A stretch of DNA of 64,000 bases from Clavibacter nebraskensis NCPPB 2581 (lineage in GTDB: Bacteria > Actinomycetota > Actinomycetes > Actinomycetales > Microbacteriaceae), in contig NC_020891.1 in NCBI RefSeq assembly GCF_000355695.1, positions 1,302,001-1,366,000 of the forward strand, given 5' to 3'. The position numbers and the translations under genes were made by a program. Shown here piece after piece: positions 47,689 to 56,130 of this stretch (positions are counted from its first letter, which is position 1; every line of letters begins with the position of its first letter). Under the pieces are notes generated by a model, which saw only the letters and a program-made list of their open reading frames with translations, was not told where the DNA came from and ran no database searches.

Positions 47689-48900
47689 CTACACGGCGGC
47701 GTCGAGCAGGCGGGCGAGCTCGCGGCCCACGGCCTCGTTCTCGATGAGGAACCCGTCGTGTCCGTAGTCGGAGGAGATCACCACGACCTCGCCGCCGTCC
47801 AGGGAACCGGGCACGTGCCGCGCGATGAGCCGCTGGTCGGGGACGGGGAACAGCCGGTCGCTGTCGATGCCGACCACGAGGGTCGCCGCCCGCACCCGGG
47901 CGAGCGCGGCCTCGACGCCGCCGCGGTCGCGGCCCACGTCGTGCGAGCTCATCGCGTCGATGAGGCGGATGTAGCTGGTCGCGTCGAAGCGCCGGGTGAA
48001 CTTGTTGCCGTGGAAGTCGAGGTACGACTCCACGGCGTAGCGGCCCTCGTCGCCCATCGGGCTGATGCCGCTCTGCCAGGAGCGGGAGAAGCGCTGGTTC
48101 AGCTCGTCCGGGCTCCGGTAGTTGAGGAGGGCCATGCGGCGGGCGAGCGCGAGGCCGCGGTGCGGGCCGTCGCCGTCGGCCGCGTCGAGGTAGTCGCCGT
48201 CGCGGTAGGCGGGATCCATCCGGATCGCCTCGGCCTGCACGGAGTTGAGCGCGATCTGGTCCGCGCTCGCGATGGCGGGGGCCGCGAGGATCGCGAGCCG
48301 GCGCATCCGATCGGGATGCCCCACGCCCCACTCGAGCGCCTGCATCCCGCCCATGGACCCGCCGATGACCGCGGCCCACACGTCGATGCCGAGCGCGTCC
48401 GCGAGGGCGGCCTGCACCCGCACCTGGTCGCGGATGGTGATGTAGGGGAACCGCGCGCCCCATTCGGCGCCGTCGGGCGCGACGGAGGCGGGGCCGGTCG
48501 TGCCCTGGCAGCCGCCCAGCATGTTGGGGGCGACGACGAACCAGTGGTCGGTGTCGACCGCGAGGCCCGGCCCCACGATGCCCGACCACCATCCGCCCGT
48601 CGGCTGGCCCGGGCCAGCGGGGCCGCGGAGGTGGCTGTCGCCCGTGAGCGCGTGCAGCACCAGCACCGCGTTGCTGCCGTCCGGGGCGCGCTCGCCGAAG
48701 GTCTCGTACGCGACGCGGACGGAGGGGATCCGCCCGCCCGACTCCAGCTCGATGCCGCCCACCTGCGCGAACAGGCGGTCGGCGACGGGGTCGCCCTCGC
48801 GCCACGCGCCCGACGCCGGCGGCCGGCCGATCAGGCAGCGGATCTGCGCGTCCGTCACGAGGCTCGACGGGACGGTGTCCTCGGGTGTCTGCCAGTCCAT
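47689..48900 (-). CDS. metX: Homoserine O-acetyltransferase
   Basis: Acetylates L-homoserine with acetyl-CoA in methionine biosynthesis. The 403 residues form an alpha/beta hydrolase. The nucleophile Ser lies in VIGGSMGGMQALEWG; the acid and His lie in VGIDSDRLFPVPDQ and SDYGHDGFL. N-terminal blocks VRVAYETFGERAPDGSNAV and HALTGDSHLRGP are typical. It follows metY by 41 nt on the same strand; together they make homocysteine directly from homoserine and sulfide. The ATG was chosen because the longer frame upstream overlaps metY. Confidence 0.95.
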   Translation of the reverse strand: MDWQTPEDTVPSSLVTDAQIRCLIGRPPASGAWREGDPVADRLFAQVGGIELESGGRIPSVRVAYETFGERAPDGSNAVLVLHALTGDSHLRGPAGPGQPTGGWWSGIVGPGLAVDTDHWFVVAPNMLGGCQGTTGPASVAPDGAEWGARFPYITIRDQVRVQAALADALGIDVWAAVIGGSMGGMQALEWGVGHPDRMRRLAILAAPAIASADQIALNSVQAEAIRMDPAYRDGDYLDAADGDGPHRGLALARRMALLNYRSPDELNQRFSRSWQSGISPMGDEGRYAVESYLDFHGNKFTRRFDATSYIRLIDAMSSHDVGRDRGGVEAALARVRAATLVVGIDSDRLFPVPDQRLIARHVPGSLDGGEVVVISSDYGHDGFLIENEAVGRELARLLDAAV

Positions 48901-48941
48901 CGCGATCAGTGAAGCACCCGGGACGGGCGCGCGCCCCAGTG

Positions 48942-50312
48942 TTACGCCCCGCTCACCCGGGCGCCCGGGAGCATCGCGGCGCGGGCGTCGTCCTTGACCG
49001 CCCGCGCGGCGCGGAGCCCGACCGCGAGGTCCTCGATGATGTCGTCGATGCTCTCGAGCCCGACCGAGAGCCGGACGAGTCCCGGCGTGACGCCCGCGGT
49101 CAGCTGCTGCTCCGGCGTCAGCTGCGCGTGGGTCGTCGACGCGGGGTGGATGACGAGGCTCCGCACGTCGCCGATGTTGGCCAGGTGGCTGAACAGCTGC
49201 AGCGAGTCGACGAGCGCGCGCCCGGCGTCCACCCCGCCCTTGAGCTCGAAGGAGAGGACGGCGCCCACGCCGCGCGGCGCGTACCGGTTGGCGGCCGCGT
49301 ACGACGGGCTCGTCGGCAGACCCGCGTAGTAGACGTCCGCGATGTCGTCGTGCGCGTCGAGCCACTCGGCGACGGCCTGCGCGTTCTGCACGTGCCGCTC
49401 GATCCGGAGGCTCAGCGTCTCGATGCCCTGGATCAGCTGCCAGGCGCTCGCCGGGGCGATGGACGCGCCCAGGTCGCGCAGCAGCTGCACGCGCGCCTTG
49501 GTGATGTACGCGAGGCCGTCGCCGAGCGCCTCGGCGTACGTGACGCCGTGGTACGACGGGTCGGGAGTCGTCAGGCCGGGGAAGCGCTCGCCGTGCTCGG
49601 ACCAGCGGAAGCGGCCCCCGTCCACGACGAGGCCGCCGATGACCGTGCCGTGGCCGCCGAGGAACTTGGTGGCCGAGTGCACCACGACGTCCGCGCCGTG
49701 CTCGAACGGCCGGATGAGGTACGGCGTCGCGATCGTGTTGTCGACGATGAGCGGCACCCCCGCCCGGTGCGCCTCGTCGGCGACGGCGCGGATGTCGAGG
49801 ATGTTGATGCGCGGGTTGCCGATCGTCTCCGCGAAGAACAGCTTGGTGCTCGGACGCACGGCCCGGGCCCAGGCCGCGGGGTCGTCCTGGTCCTCCACGA
49901 AGGTCGTCTCGATGCCGAGCTTCGCGAGCGTGTACTTGAACAGGTTGTAGGTGCCGCCGTAGATCGAGGAGCTCGAGACGATGTGGTCGCCCGCCTGCGC
50001 GATGTTGAGGACCGCGAACGTCGAGGCCGACTGCCCGGAAGCCACGAGGAGCGCGGCCGAGCCGCCCTCCAGGGCGGCGACGCGCTCCTCGACGACGGCC
50101 TGCGTCGGGTTCATGATGCGCGTGTAGATGTTGCCCGGCTGCGCCAGCGCGAAGAGGTCCTGCGCGTGCTGGGCGTCGTCGAATACGTAGGACGTGGTCT
50201 GGTAGATGGGCGTGGCGCGCGCATGGGTGACGGGATCGGGTGCCGCCCCCGCGTGGATCTGCTGCGTCTCGAAGCGCCAGCCCGCTGCCCGGTCCTCGTC
50301 GTGGTCGCTCAT
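48942..50312 (-). CDS. metY: O-acetylhomoserine sulfhydrylase
   Basis: A PLP enzyme that converts O-acetylhomoserine and sulfide to homocysteine. The 456-residue length fits MetY (about 430) rather than cystathionine synthases (about 380). The PLP Lys is in HSATKFLGGHGTVIGG; RFETQQIHAG at the N-terminus and the PIYQTTSYVFDD block are family hallmarks. ATG 50312 has a good SD (GAGGGAAGG). A clear promoter lies 50-78 nt upstream (TTGACC-N17-TACTGT). It is transcribed ahead of metX in a metY-metX operon. Confidence 0.95.
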   Translation of the reverse strand: MSDHDEDRAAGWRFETQQIHAGAAPDPVTHARATPIYQTTSYVFDDAQHAQDLFALAQPGNIYTRIMNPTQAVVEERVAALEGGSAALLVASGQSASTFAVLNIAQAGDHIVSSSSIYGGTYNLFKYTLAKLGIETTFVEDQDDPAAWARAVRPSTKLFFAETIGNPRINILDIRAVADEAHRAGVPLIVDNTIATPYLIRPFEHGADVVVHSATKFLGGHGTVIGGLVVDGGRFRWSEHGERFPGLTTPDPSYHGVTYAEALGDGLAYITKARVQLLRDLGASIAPASAWQLIQGIETLSLRIERHVQNAQAVAEWLDAHDDIADVYYAGLPTSPSYAAANRYAPRGVGAVLSFELKGGVDAGRALVDSLQLFSHLANIGDVRSLVIHPASTTHAQLTPEQQLTAGVTPGLVRLSVGLESIDDIIEDLAVGLRAARAVKDDARAAMLPGARVSGA

Positions 50313-50361
50313 GGTCGTGCCTTCCCTCGTGCGTCGGCGCCGCCCGTGCGGGCGCATCACG

Positions 50362-50390
50362 ACAGTAGGAAGCGCCCCGCGGCCGGTCAA
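50362..50390 (-). promoter_or_regulatory. Promoter of metY-metX
   Basis: Minus strand TTGACC, a 17-nt spacer, then TACTGT. This is a near-ideal vegetative promoter. It predicts a leader of about 43 nt before the metY ATG, too short for a SAM riboswitch. Confidence 0.65.
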
Positions 50391-50434
50391 CGCGGGCCCG
50401 TCGCGGGGCGTAACCCGCGGGGCCGCGGGTTCCC

Positions 50435-50440
50435 TACGCT
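50435..50440 (+). promoter_or_regulatory. -10 element TACGCT of the SDR gene (leaderless)
   Basis: TACGCT ends 6 nt before ATG 50447. Confidence 0.5.
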
Positions 50441-50446
50441 GGGGTC

Positions 50447-51244
50447 ATGCCCACAGCCAAGAGGGTCGTCGTCACGGGTGCGAGCTCGGGGATCGGCGCC
50501 GCCACCGTCCGTCTTTTCCGGAGCCGCGGGTGGGACGTCGTCGGCGTCGCCCGCCGCGAGGACCGCCTGCGCGCGCTCGCCGAGGAGACCGGCGCGACGT
50601 CCGCGGTCGCCGACCTCACCGTGCAGGCCGACGTCGACGCGCTCCGCGACCACCTCCGCGCGACGGGCGACGTGCACGCGCTTGTCAACAACGCCGGGGG
50701 AGCCGTCGGGACCGACTCCGTCGAGGGCGGTTCGGCGGAGGACTGGGCCTGGATGTACGAGATCAACGTGCTCGCCGTGCAGCGCGTGACGAGCGCGCTC
50801 CTGCCGCTCCTCCGCGCCGGCGTGCCCGCGGGCGGCAGCGCCGACGTCGTGACGGTCAGCTCGATCGCCGCGCACGTGCCCTACGAGGGCGGCGGCGGGT
50901 ACAACGCCGCGAAGGCCGCCGTGCACGCGATGCTCGGCGTGCTGCGCCTGGAGCTCGCGGGCGAGCCCATCCGCGTGATCGAGATCGCCCCGGGCCAGGT
51001 GCGCACGGAGGAGTTCTCGCTCGTGCGCTTCGGCGGCGACCGCGCGAAGGCCGACGCGGTGTACGACGGGGTCCCCGGACCGTTGACGGCGGAGGACGTT
51101 GCCGAGGCGATCGTGCACGCGGTGGAGCTGCCGCCGCACGTGAACGTGGACCTGCTCACCCTCAAGCCCGTGGCGCAGGCGGCCCCGCACAAGCTCGTGC
51201 GGAAGCCGCTCGCGGTCCGCGAGGACCTGACCGACCGCGGCTGA
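50447..51244 (+). CDS. Short-chain dehydrogenase/reductase
   Basis: A 265-residue classical SDR. The NAD(P) site is VVVTGASSGIGAATV with Arg in ARREDRLRAL, favouring NADP. The NNAG motif appears in ALVNNAGG, the catalytic Ser in VTVSSIAAHV, and YxxxK in YNAAKAAVHA. It resembles YdfG/serine dehydrogenase-type enzymes, but the substrate is not set. Leaderless ATG after TACGCT. Convergent with the TetR gene. Confidence 0.9.
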   Translation: MPTAKRVVVTGASSGIGAATVRLFRSRGWDVVGVARREDRLRALAEETGATSAVADLTVQADVDALRDHLRATGDVHALVNNAGGAVGTDSVEGGSAEDWAWMYEINVLAVQRVTSALLPLLRAGVPAGGSADVVTVSSIAAHVPYEGGGGYNAAKAAVHAMLGVLRLELAGEPIRVIEIAPGQVRTEEFSLVRFGGDRAKADAVYDGVPGPLTAEDVAEAIVHAVELPPHVNVDLLTLKPVAQAAPHKLVRKPLAVREDLTDRG

Positions 51245-51280
51245 TCGCGGACCGCCCCGGCATCGGGGTGCCCGCCGCCG

Positions 51281-51955
51281 TCAGGCCGCGGGCAGGGGCG
51301 CGTCGACCGGCACGTCGGGGAGCGGTCCGGTGAGGAACCCCTGCACCACGGGCCCGTGCAGGGCGATGACCGTCTCGGGCGACATGCTGGCGATGGGCTC
51401 GCTCCGCCAGATGTAGCGGGTGATGGCGATGCCGCCGAGGGCCGCCCCCACGAGCGAGTTGCGGATGTCCGCCTCCTCCGCGGGCATGCCCTCGGGCATG
51501 GCGCTCATCCAGTGCTGGGGCGCGGCATCGGCGAAGCGCCGGTAGGCGGCGCTGTCGTGGTCGGACGAGACGGTCACCCAGCGCATGATCGTGGATCCGA
51601 CCGGGTGCTCCCACGTGTGCAGCGCCGCCGCGACGAGCGCCGCGCCGCGCTCCTCGACGGGCAGTTCCCGGAGGCGCAGGTACGGGGCGATGAGGTCCTC
51701 CGAGGGGCGCAGCGCCTCCTCGAGCAGAGCCTCCAGCGAGCCGAAGTAGTAGCGGACGAGGCTCGGGTCGACGCCCGCCGACGCGGCGATGCGGCGGGCG
51801 CTCACGCGGTCGGCGCCGGACTCGATGAAGAGCAGGCGGGCCGCCGCGATGATGCTGCCCCGGGCGTCGCCGGAGGTGCGCGGGCCGCGGCGCCGGCGTC
51901 CGGCGTCCTCCCCGCCGTGGTCGCGTGCATCGAGCTCGTTCGCCGTAACGGACAT
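51281..51955 (-). CDS. TetR-family transcriptional regulator
   Basis: A 224-residue repressor. The N-terminal HTH starts at SIIAAARLLFIESGADRVS, continues ARRIAASAGVDPSLVRYYFG and leads into a ligand-binding C-terminal domain. The first 30 residues are an Arg/Gly-rich tail. I chose ATG 51955 because GAGGGA lies 8 nt before it; ATG 51976, in frame, follows a TACGTT box by 8 nt and would be a leaderless alternative giving 231 residues. A 17-bp palindrome just upstream (51994-52010) is a likely operator. Confidence 0.88.
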   Translation of the reverse strand: MSVTANELDARDHGGEDAGRRRRGPRTSGDARGSIIAAARLLFIESGADRVSARRIAASAGVDPSLVRYYFGSLEALLEEALRPSEDLIAPYLRLRELPVEERGAALVAAALHTWEHPVGSTIMRWVTVSSDHDSAAYRRFADAAPQHWMSAMPEGMPAEEADIRNSLVGAALGGIAITRYIWRSEPIASMSPETVIALHGPVVQGFLTGPLPDVPVDAPLPAA

Positions 51956-51993
51956 GGGGCGTCCCTCTCGTGTCATGAGCGACCAACGTAGTG

Positions 51994-52010
51994 TCCGGCC
52001 GATGGCCGGA
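51994..52010. promoter_or_regulatory. Candidate TetR operator (TCCGGCC-GAT-GGCCGGA)
   Basis: A perfect 7-bp inverted repeat with a 3-bp centre, just upstream of the tetR -10 region and about 100 bp from the divergent terC start. A second small palindrome (TTGT-GA-ACAA) lies at 52028-52037. Size and place fit a TetR binding site. Confidence 0.5.
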
Positions 52011-52106
52011 TGCCCCGGATGGGGGAATTGTGAACAACCCGTCGGCCGCCCTGTAGTTTCGTCGAGGCATGTCCGTGCCGCTCCCCGTGCTGCAGAAAGC
52101 CTCCGC

Positions 52107-53147
52107 GTGCCCCTGGTCCTCCCCCTCCCGTTCGAGATCGTCTCCCTGACGGTCCTCGTCCTCGTCCTCGTCGCCGACCTGCTGATCGTCTACCGGCGCC
52201 CGCACGTCCCCTCGACGAGGGAGTCGGCCCTCTGGGTCGCGTTCTACGTGGGGCTCGCGCTGGTCTTCGCGGTCATCATGCTGTTCGTCGCGGGCGGCGA
52301 GCACGCGGGCCAGTTCCTCGCGGGATGGCTGACGGAGTACAGCCTCAGCATCGACAACCTGTTCGTGTTCGTCATCATCATGAGCCGGTTCAGCGTGCCC
52401 CGGAAGTACCAGCAGGAGGTGCTCATGGTGGGCATCATCATCGCGCTGGTGCTCCGCGGGATCTTCATCCTGCTGGGCGCCGAGCTCATCGAGAGCTACA
52501 GCTGGATCTTCTACATCTTCGGCGCGTTCCTCCTCTACACGGCCGTCAAGCAGGCCGTGGGCGACGAGGACCAGGAGAGCGAGGACTCGCTCTTCATCCG
52601 GTTCCTCCGCCGGCGGCTGAAGATCGCGCCGGACTTCGACGGCTCGAAGGTCCGCACCGTCATCGACGGCCGCAAGGTGCTCACGCCCATGGTCATCGTG
52701 TTCGTCTCCATCGGCACCACGGACCTGATCTTCGCCCTCGACTCGATCCCCGCGATCTTCGGCATCACCGAGTCGCCGTTCATCGTCTTCACCGCGAACA
52801 TCTTCGCGCTCATGGGCCTCCGCCAGCTCTACTTCCTGCTCGGCGGGCTGCTCGACCGGCTGGTGTACCTCAAGTACGGGATCGCGTTCATCCTCTTCTT
52901 CATCGGCGTGAAGCTCGTGCTGCACGCGATGCACGAGAACACGCTGCCGTTCGTCAACGGCGGCGAGGGCATCGAGTGGGCGCCTGAGATCCCGACCGTC
53001 GTGAGCCTCGTCGTGATCCTCGCCTCGATGGTGGTCGCCACCGTCGCCAGCCTCCTCAAGATGCGCGCCGACGGGATCCCCGTCACCGGGCCCGCGGCCG
53101 ACACCGCCTCCGTAGAGCGCGGCGACGACGACAGGGACGCGCGATGA
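52107..53147 (+). CDS. TerC/Alx family membrane protein
   Basis: A 346-residue integral membrane protein of the TerC family (about 8 TM), whose members export manganese or load metals onto exported proteins. Markers are LAGWLTEYSLSIDNLFVF, with the acidic TM residues, and the matching VSIGTTDLIFALDSIPAIFG later. A charged cytoplasmic loop lies near 165-195. GTG 52107 is the only in-frame start near the N-terminus; the frame upstream overlaps the TetR gene and is not used. Its stop overlaps the PP2C start (ATGA). Confidence 0.9.
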   Translation: MPLVLPLPFEIVSLTVLVLVLVADLLIVYRRPHVPSTRESALWVAFYVGLALVFAVIMLFVAGGEHAGQFLAGWLTEYSLSIDNLFVFVIIMSRFSVPRKYQQEVLMVGIIIALVLRGIFILLGAELIESYSWIFYIFGAFLLYTAVKQAVGDEDQESEDSLFIRFLRRRLKIAPDFDGSKVRTVIDGRKVLTPMVIVFVSIGTTDLIFALDSIPAIFGITESPFIVFTANIFALMGLRQLYFLLGGLLDRLVYLKYGIAFILFFIGVKLVLHAMHENTLPFVNGGEGIEWAPEIPTVVSLVVILASMVVATVASLLKMRADGIPVTGPAADTASVERGDDDRDAR

Positions 53148-53965
53148 CCGAGGCCCGCACCATCGCGCTCGGCGGGCGTCGCATCCACGTCAGCTGGGCC
53201 GCGCGCACGGACGTCGGCAGCGTGCGCGCCGTGAATGAGGACGGCCTCCTGGCCGACCCGCCCGTCTGGCTCGTCGCCGACGGGATGGGCGGGCACGCGT
53301 TCGGCGACCGCGCGAGCGCCACCCTCGTGGAGACCTTCGGCGGCCTGTCTGGCGACGCGCCCGTCACGCGCGACCTGATCGTCGAGGCGGTGGACGCGTC
53401 CAATGACGCGATCGGCGACCTGATCACGGGCGACGACCCGCCCGGCACGGTGGCCGGCACGACGCTCGCGGGCGTCGCGCTCGTGCGCTCGGACGCCGGG
53501 GACCCGCTCTGGATGGTCTTCAACGTCGGCGACTCGCGCGTCTACGCCTGGACGGACGGCCGCCTCGAGCAGGTGACCATCGACCACTCGGCCGTGCAGG
53601 AGCTCGTCGACCAGGGGCGGATGACCCGCGCCGAGGCCGAGCGGAGCCCCGTGCGGAACCTCATCACGCGGGCCGTCGGATCCCACGACGAGGTCGCCGC
53701 CGACGAGTGGCTGCTGCCGGTCGTCGACCACCAGGTCTTCCTCATCTGCTCCGACGGGCTCACCAAGGAGCTGGACGACCCGGCGATCTCCGGCGTGCTC
53801 CAGCTCGCGCGCGCGGACGGCGGCGGCGTCGACCGGGCGGCGGACGCCCTCGTCGCGCAGGCGCTCGCCTCCGGCGGCCGCGACAACGTGACCGTCGTGG
53901 TCATGGAGGCCGCCGCGGACGCGGAGCCGCTCGACGACGGGTCCGCGGGCGCGCCCACCACCTGA
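53144..53965 (+). CDS. PP2C-family serine/threonine phosphatase
   Basis: A 273-residue metal-dependent protein phosphatase. Metal-site motifs are [33 protein letters not shown], and later [15 protein letters not shown] and [10 protein letters not shown]. It is a free cytoplasmic enzyme without a TM helix. The ATG overlaps the terC stop. No kinase is adjacent, so its targets are unknown. Confidence 0.9.
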   Translation: MTEARTIALGGRRIHVSWAARTDVGSVRAVNEDGLLADPPVWLVADGMGGHAFGDRASATLVETFGGLSGDAPVTRDLIVEAVDASNDAIGDLITGDDPPGTVAGTTLAGVALVRSDAGDPLWMVFNVGDSRVYAWTDGRLEQVTIDHSAVQELVDQGRMTRAEAERSPVRNLITRAVGSHDEVAADEWLLPVVDHQVFLICSDGLTKELDDPAISGVLQLARADGGGVDRAADALVAQALASGGRDNVTVVVMEAAADAEPLDDGSAGAPTT

Positions 53966-53990
53966 GGAATAGCGGCGGGCACCCGGCGTT
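53966..53990 (+). promoter_or_regulatory. SigH/SigR-type promoter before leuC
   Basis: GGAATA (53966-53971), 16 nt, then CGTT with GTT at 53988-53990. It fits the consensus GGAAYA-N16-17-CGTT. It ends where a vegetative-like TAGACT box (53990-53995) begins, so both would start transcription near 53999-54002. Confidence 0.6.
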
Positions 53991-53995
53991 AGACT
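53990..53995 (+). promoter_or_regulatory. -10 element TAGACT of the leuC leader
   Basis: TAGACT overlaps the last T of the SigH-type GTT and ends 6 nt before ATG 54002. Confidence 0.5.
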
Positions 53996-54001
53996 CCCAT
54001 G

Positions 54002-54034
54002 ATGCGCGTGGGGACCCTCGCGCCACTGCCATGA
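54002..54034 (+). CDS. Possible leaderless leader peptide of the leuC operon
   Basis: A 10-codon frame [10 protein letters not shown] starts 6 nt after TAGACT, the same distance seen at leaderless genes. A second ATG three bases upstream (53999) is in frame. It stops at ATGA 54031-54034, where the SD GAGGAG of leuC begins. It has two Leu codons, so coupling or weak attenuation of leuC is possible. The start is inferred from spacing only. Confidence 0.35.
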   Translation: MRVGTLAPLP

Positions 54035-54042
54035 GGAGAGCC

Positions 54043-55512
54043 GTGCAGCCTGCGAAGACCCTGGCCGAGAAGGTGTGGGCCGACCACCTGGTCGCCGAGG
54101 GGGAGGACGGCACGCCCGACCTCCTCTACATCGACCTCCACCTCGTGCACGAGGTCACCAGCCCGCAGGCCTTCGACGGGCTCCGCCTCGCCGGCCGCCC
54201 CGTGCGCCGCCCGGACCTCACCGTCGCGACCGAGGACCACAACACGCCGACGGTCGGCATCGACCGGCCCATCGCCGACCTGACGAGCCGCACGCAGATC
54301 CACACCCTCCGCAAGAACGCGGAGGAGTTCGGGATCCGGCTGCACTCGCTCGGCGACATCGAGCAGGGCATCGTGCACGTCGTCGGTCCGCAGCTCGGCC
54401 TCACCATGCCGGGCATCACGGTCGTGTGCGGCGACTCGCACACCTCCACGCACGGCGCGTTCGGCGCGATGGCGTTCGGCATCGGCACGAGCGAGGTCGA
54501 GCACGTCATGGCCACGCAGACCCTGCCGCTCCAGCCGTTCAAGACCATGGCGGTCACCGTCGAGGGCACGCTCCGCCCCGGCGTCACGGCGAAGGACATC
54601 ATCCTCGCGGTCATCGCGCAGATCGGCACCGGCGGCGGGCAGGGCTACGTGCTCGAGTACCGCGGCAGCGCCATCCGCTCGCTCTCCATGGAGGGCCGGA
54701 TGACGATCTGCAACATGTCGATCGAGGCGGGCGCGCGCGCCGGCATGGTCGCCCCCGACCAGACCACGTACGACTACCTGCGGGGCCGCCCGCACGCGCC
54801 GACCGGCGCGGACTGGGACGAGGCCGTCGCCTACTGGGACACGCTCGCGACCGACGACGACGCCGTGTTCGACGCGGAGGTCTTCCTCGACGCGGACGCC
54901 CTCGAGCCCTTCGTCACGTGGGGCACCAACCCCGGGCAGGGCGTCTCGCTCAGCGAGCCCGTGCCGGATCCCGCCTCCGTCGCCGACCCGAACGAGCGCG
55001 CCGCCGCCGAGCGCGCGCTCGCCTACATGGATCTCGCCCCCGGCACGCCCATGAAAGAGATCGCGGTCGACACCGTGTTCATCGGGTCCTGCACGAACAG
55101 CCGCGTGGAGGACCTGCGCGCCGCCGCGGAGATCGTGCGCGGCCGCACCAAGGCCGAGGGCGTCCGCGTGATGGTCGTCCCGGGCAGCGCGCGCGTGCGG
55201 CTCGAGGCCGAGGCCGAGGGGATCGACAAGGTCTTCACCGACTTCGGCGCAGAGTGGCGCTTCGCCGGCTGCTCCATGTGCCTCGGGATGAACCCGGACC
55301 AGCTCGCGCCGGGCGAGCGCTGCGCCTCCACGAGCAACCGCAACTTCGAGGGCCGGCAGGGCAAGGGCGGGCGCACGCACCTCGTGTCGCCGCTCGTGGC
55401 CGCGGCCACCGCGATCCGCGGCACGCTCTCGAGCCCATGGGACCTGCAGGAGGACGGCGTCGTCGACGCCGCGTCCATCCGCCAGGCCGCCGCCGTCGGA
55501 CGGGGGGCCTGA
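54043..55512 (+). CDS. leuC: 3-isopropylmalate dehydratase large subunit
   Basis: The [4Fe-4S] subunit that isomerises 2- to 3-isopropylmalate in leucine biosynthesis, with LeuD. The 489 residues have [19 protein letters not shown], the cluster Cys in [17 protein letters not shown], and two more in [14 protein letters not shown]. The GTG 54043 start is favoured by GAGGAG 4 nt upstream. A SigH-type promoter and a small leader frame precede it. An oxidant-labile cluster makes SigH control sensible, though that is inference. Confidence 0.96.
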   Translation: MQPAKTLAEKVWADHLVAEGEDGTPDLLYIDLHLVHEVTSPQAFDGLRLAGRPVRRPDLTVATEDHNTPTVGIDRPIADLTSRTQIHTLRKNAEEFGIRLHSLGDIEQGIVHVVGPQLGLTMPGITVVCGDSHTSTHGAFGAMAFGIGTSEVEHVMATQTLPLQPFKTMAVTVEGTLRPGVTAKDIILAVIAQIGTGGGQGYVLEYRGSAIRSLSMEGRMTICNMSIEAGARAGMVAPDQTTYDYLRGRPHAPTGADWDEAVAYWDTLATDDDAVFDAEVFLDADALEPFVTWGTNPGQGVSLSEPVPDPASVADPNERAAAERALAYMDLAPGTPMKEIAVDTVFIGSCTNSRVEDLRAAAEIVRGRTKAEGVRVMVVPGSARVRLEAEAEGIDKVFTDFGAEWRFAGCSMCLGMNPDQLAPGERCASTSNRNFEGRQGKGGRTHLVSPLVAAATAIRGTLSSPWDLQEDGVVDAASIRQAAAVGRGA

Positions 55513-55515
55513 GCC

Positions 55516-56130
55516 GTGGAGCCCATCAGCCGCGTCACCGGCACCGCCGTGCCGCTCAAGCAGTCCAACGTCGACACCGACCAGATCATCCCCGCCCAGT
55601 TCCTCAAGCGCGTCACCAAGACGGGATTCGAGGACGCGCTGTTCTTCCAGTGGCGGCAGGATCCCGACTTCTTCATCAACCAGCCGGTCTACGAGGGCGC
55701 CACCGTCCTCGTCGCCGGACCGGACTTCGGCACGGGCTCGTCCCGCGAGCACGCCGTGTGGGCGCTGCGCGACTACGGCTTCCGGGCCGTGCTCAGCCCG
55801 AGGTTCGGCGACATCTTCCGGGGCAACTCCGGGAAGCAGGGCCTCCTCACGGGGATCGTGACGGAGGACGACGTCGAGAGGCTGTGGGCCGCGATGGATG
55901 CGGAGCCCGGACTCGACCTGACCGTCGACCTCGTCGAGCGGATCGCCACGGCACCCGGCCTGACGGTCCCGTTCGAGATCGACGAATACACTCGGTGGCG
56001 ACTCCTCGAGGGGCTCGACGACATCGCCCTCACCCTCCGGGACGAGGACGCCATCACCACCTTCGAATCACGACGGGCCGCATGGCGCCCGCGCACCTTG
56101 CCGGCCCGGCCGGCAGCTCTGGAGAACTGA
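55516..56130 (+). CDS. leuD: 3-isopropylmalate dehydratase small subunit
   Basis: The 204-residue partner of LeuC. The N-terminus has [24 protein letters not shown] and the swivel-domain motif [18 protein letters not shown], with [15 protein letters not shown] after. GTG start 3 nt past the leuC stop; the next gene, murA, begins right after its stop. Confidence 0.96.
   Translation: MEPISRVTGTAVPLKQSNVDTDQIIPAQFLKRVTKTGFEDALFFQWRQDPDFFINQPVYEGATVLVAGPDFGTGSSREHAVWALRDYGFRAVLSPRFGDIFRGNSGKQGLLTGIVTEDDVERLWAAMDAEPGLDLTVDLVERIATAPGLTVPFEIDEYTRWRLLEGLDDIALTLRDEDAITTFESRRAAWRPRTLPARPAALEN

Noticed and set aside
50313-50446. SAM riboswitch before metY
   Set aside because: A clear promoter leaves a leader of only about 43 nt, too short for known SAM riboswitches.
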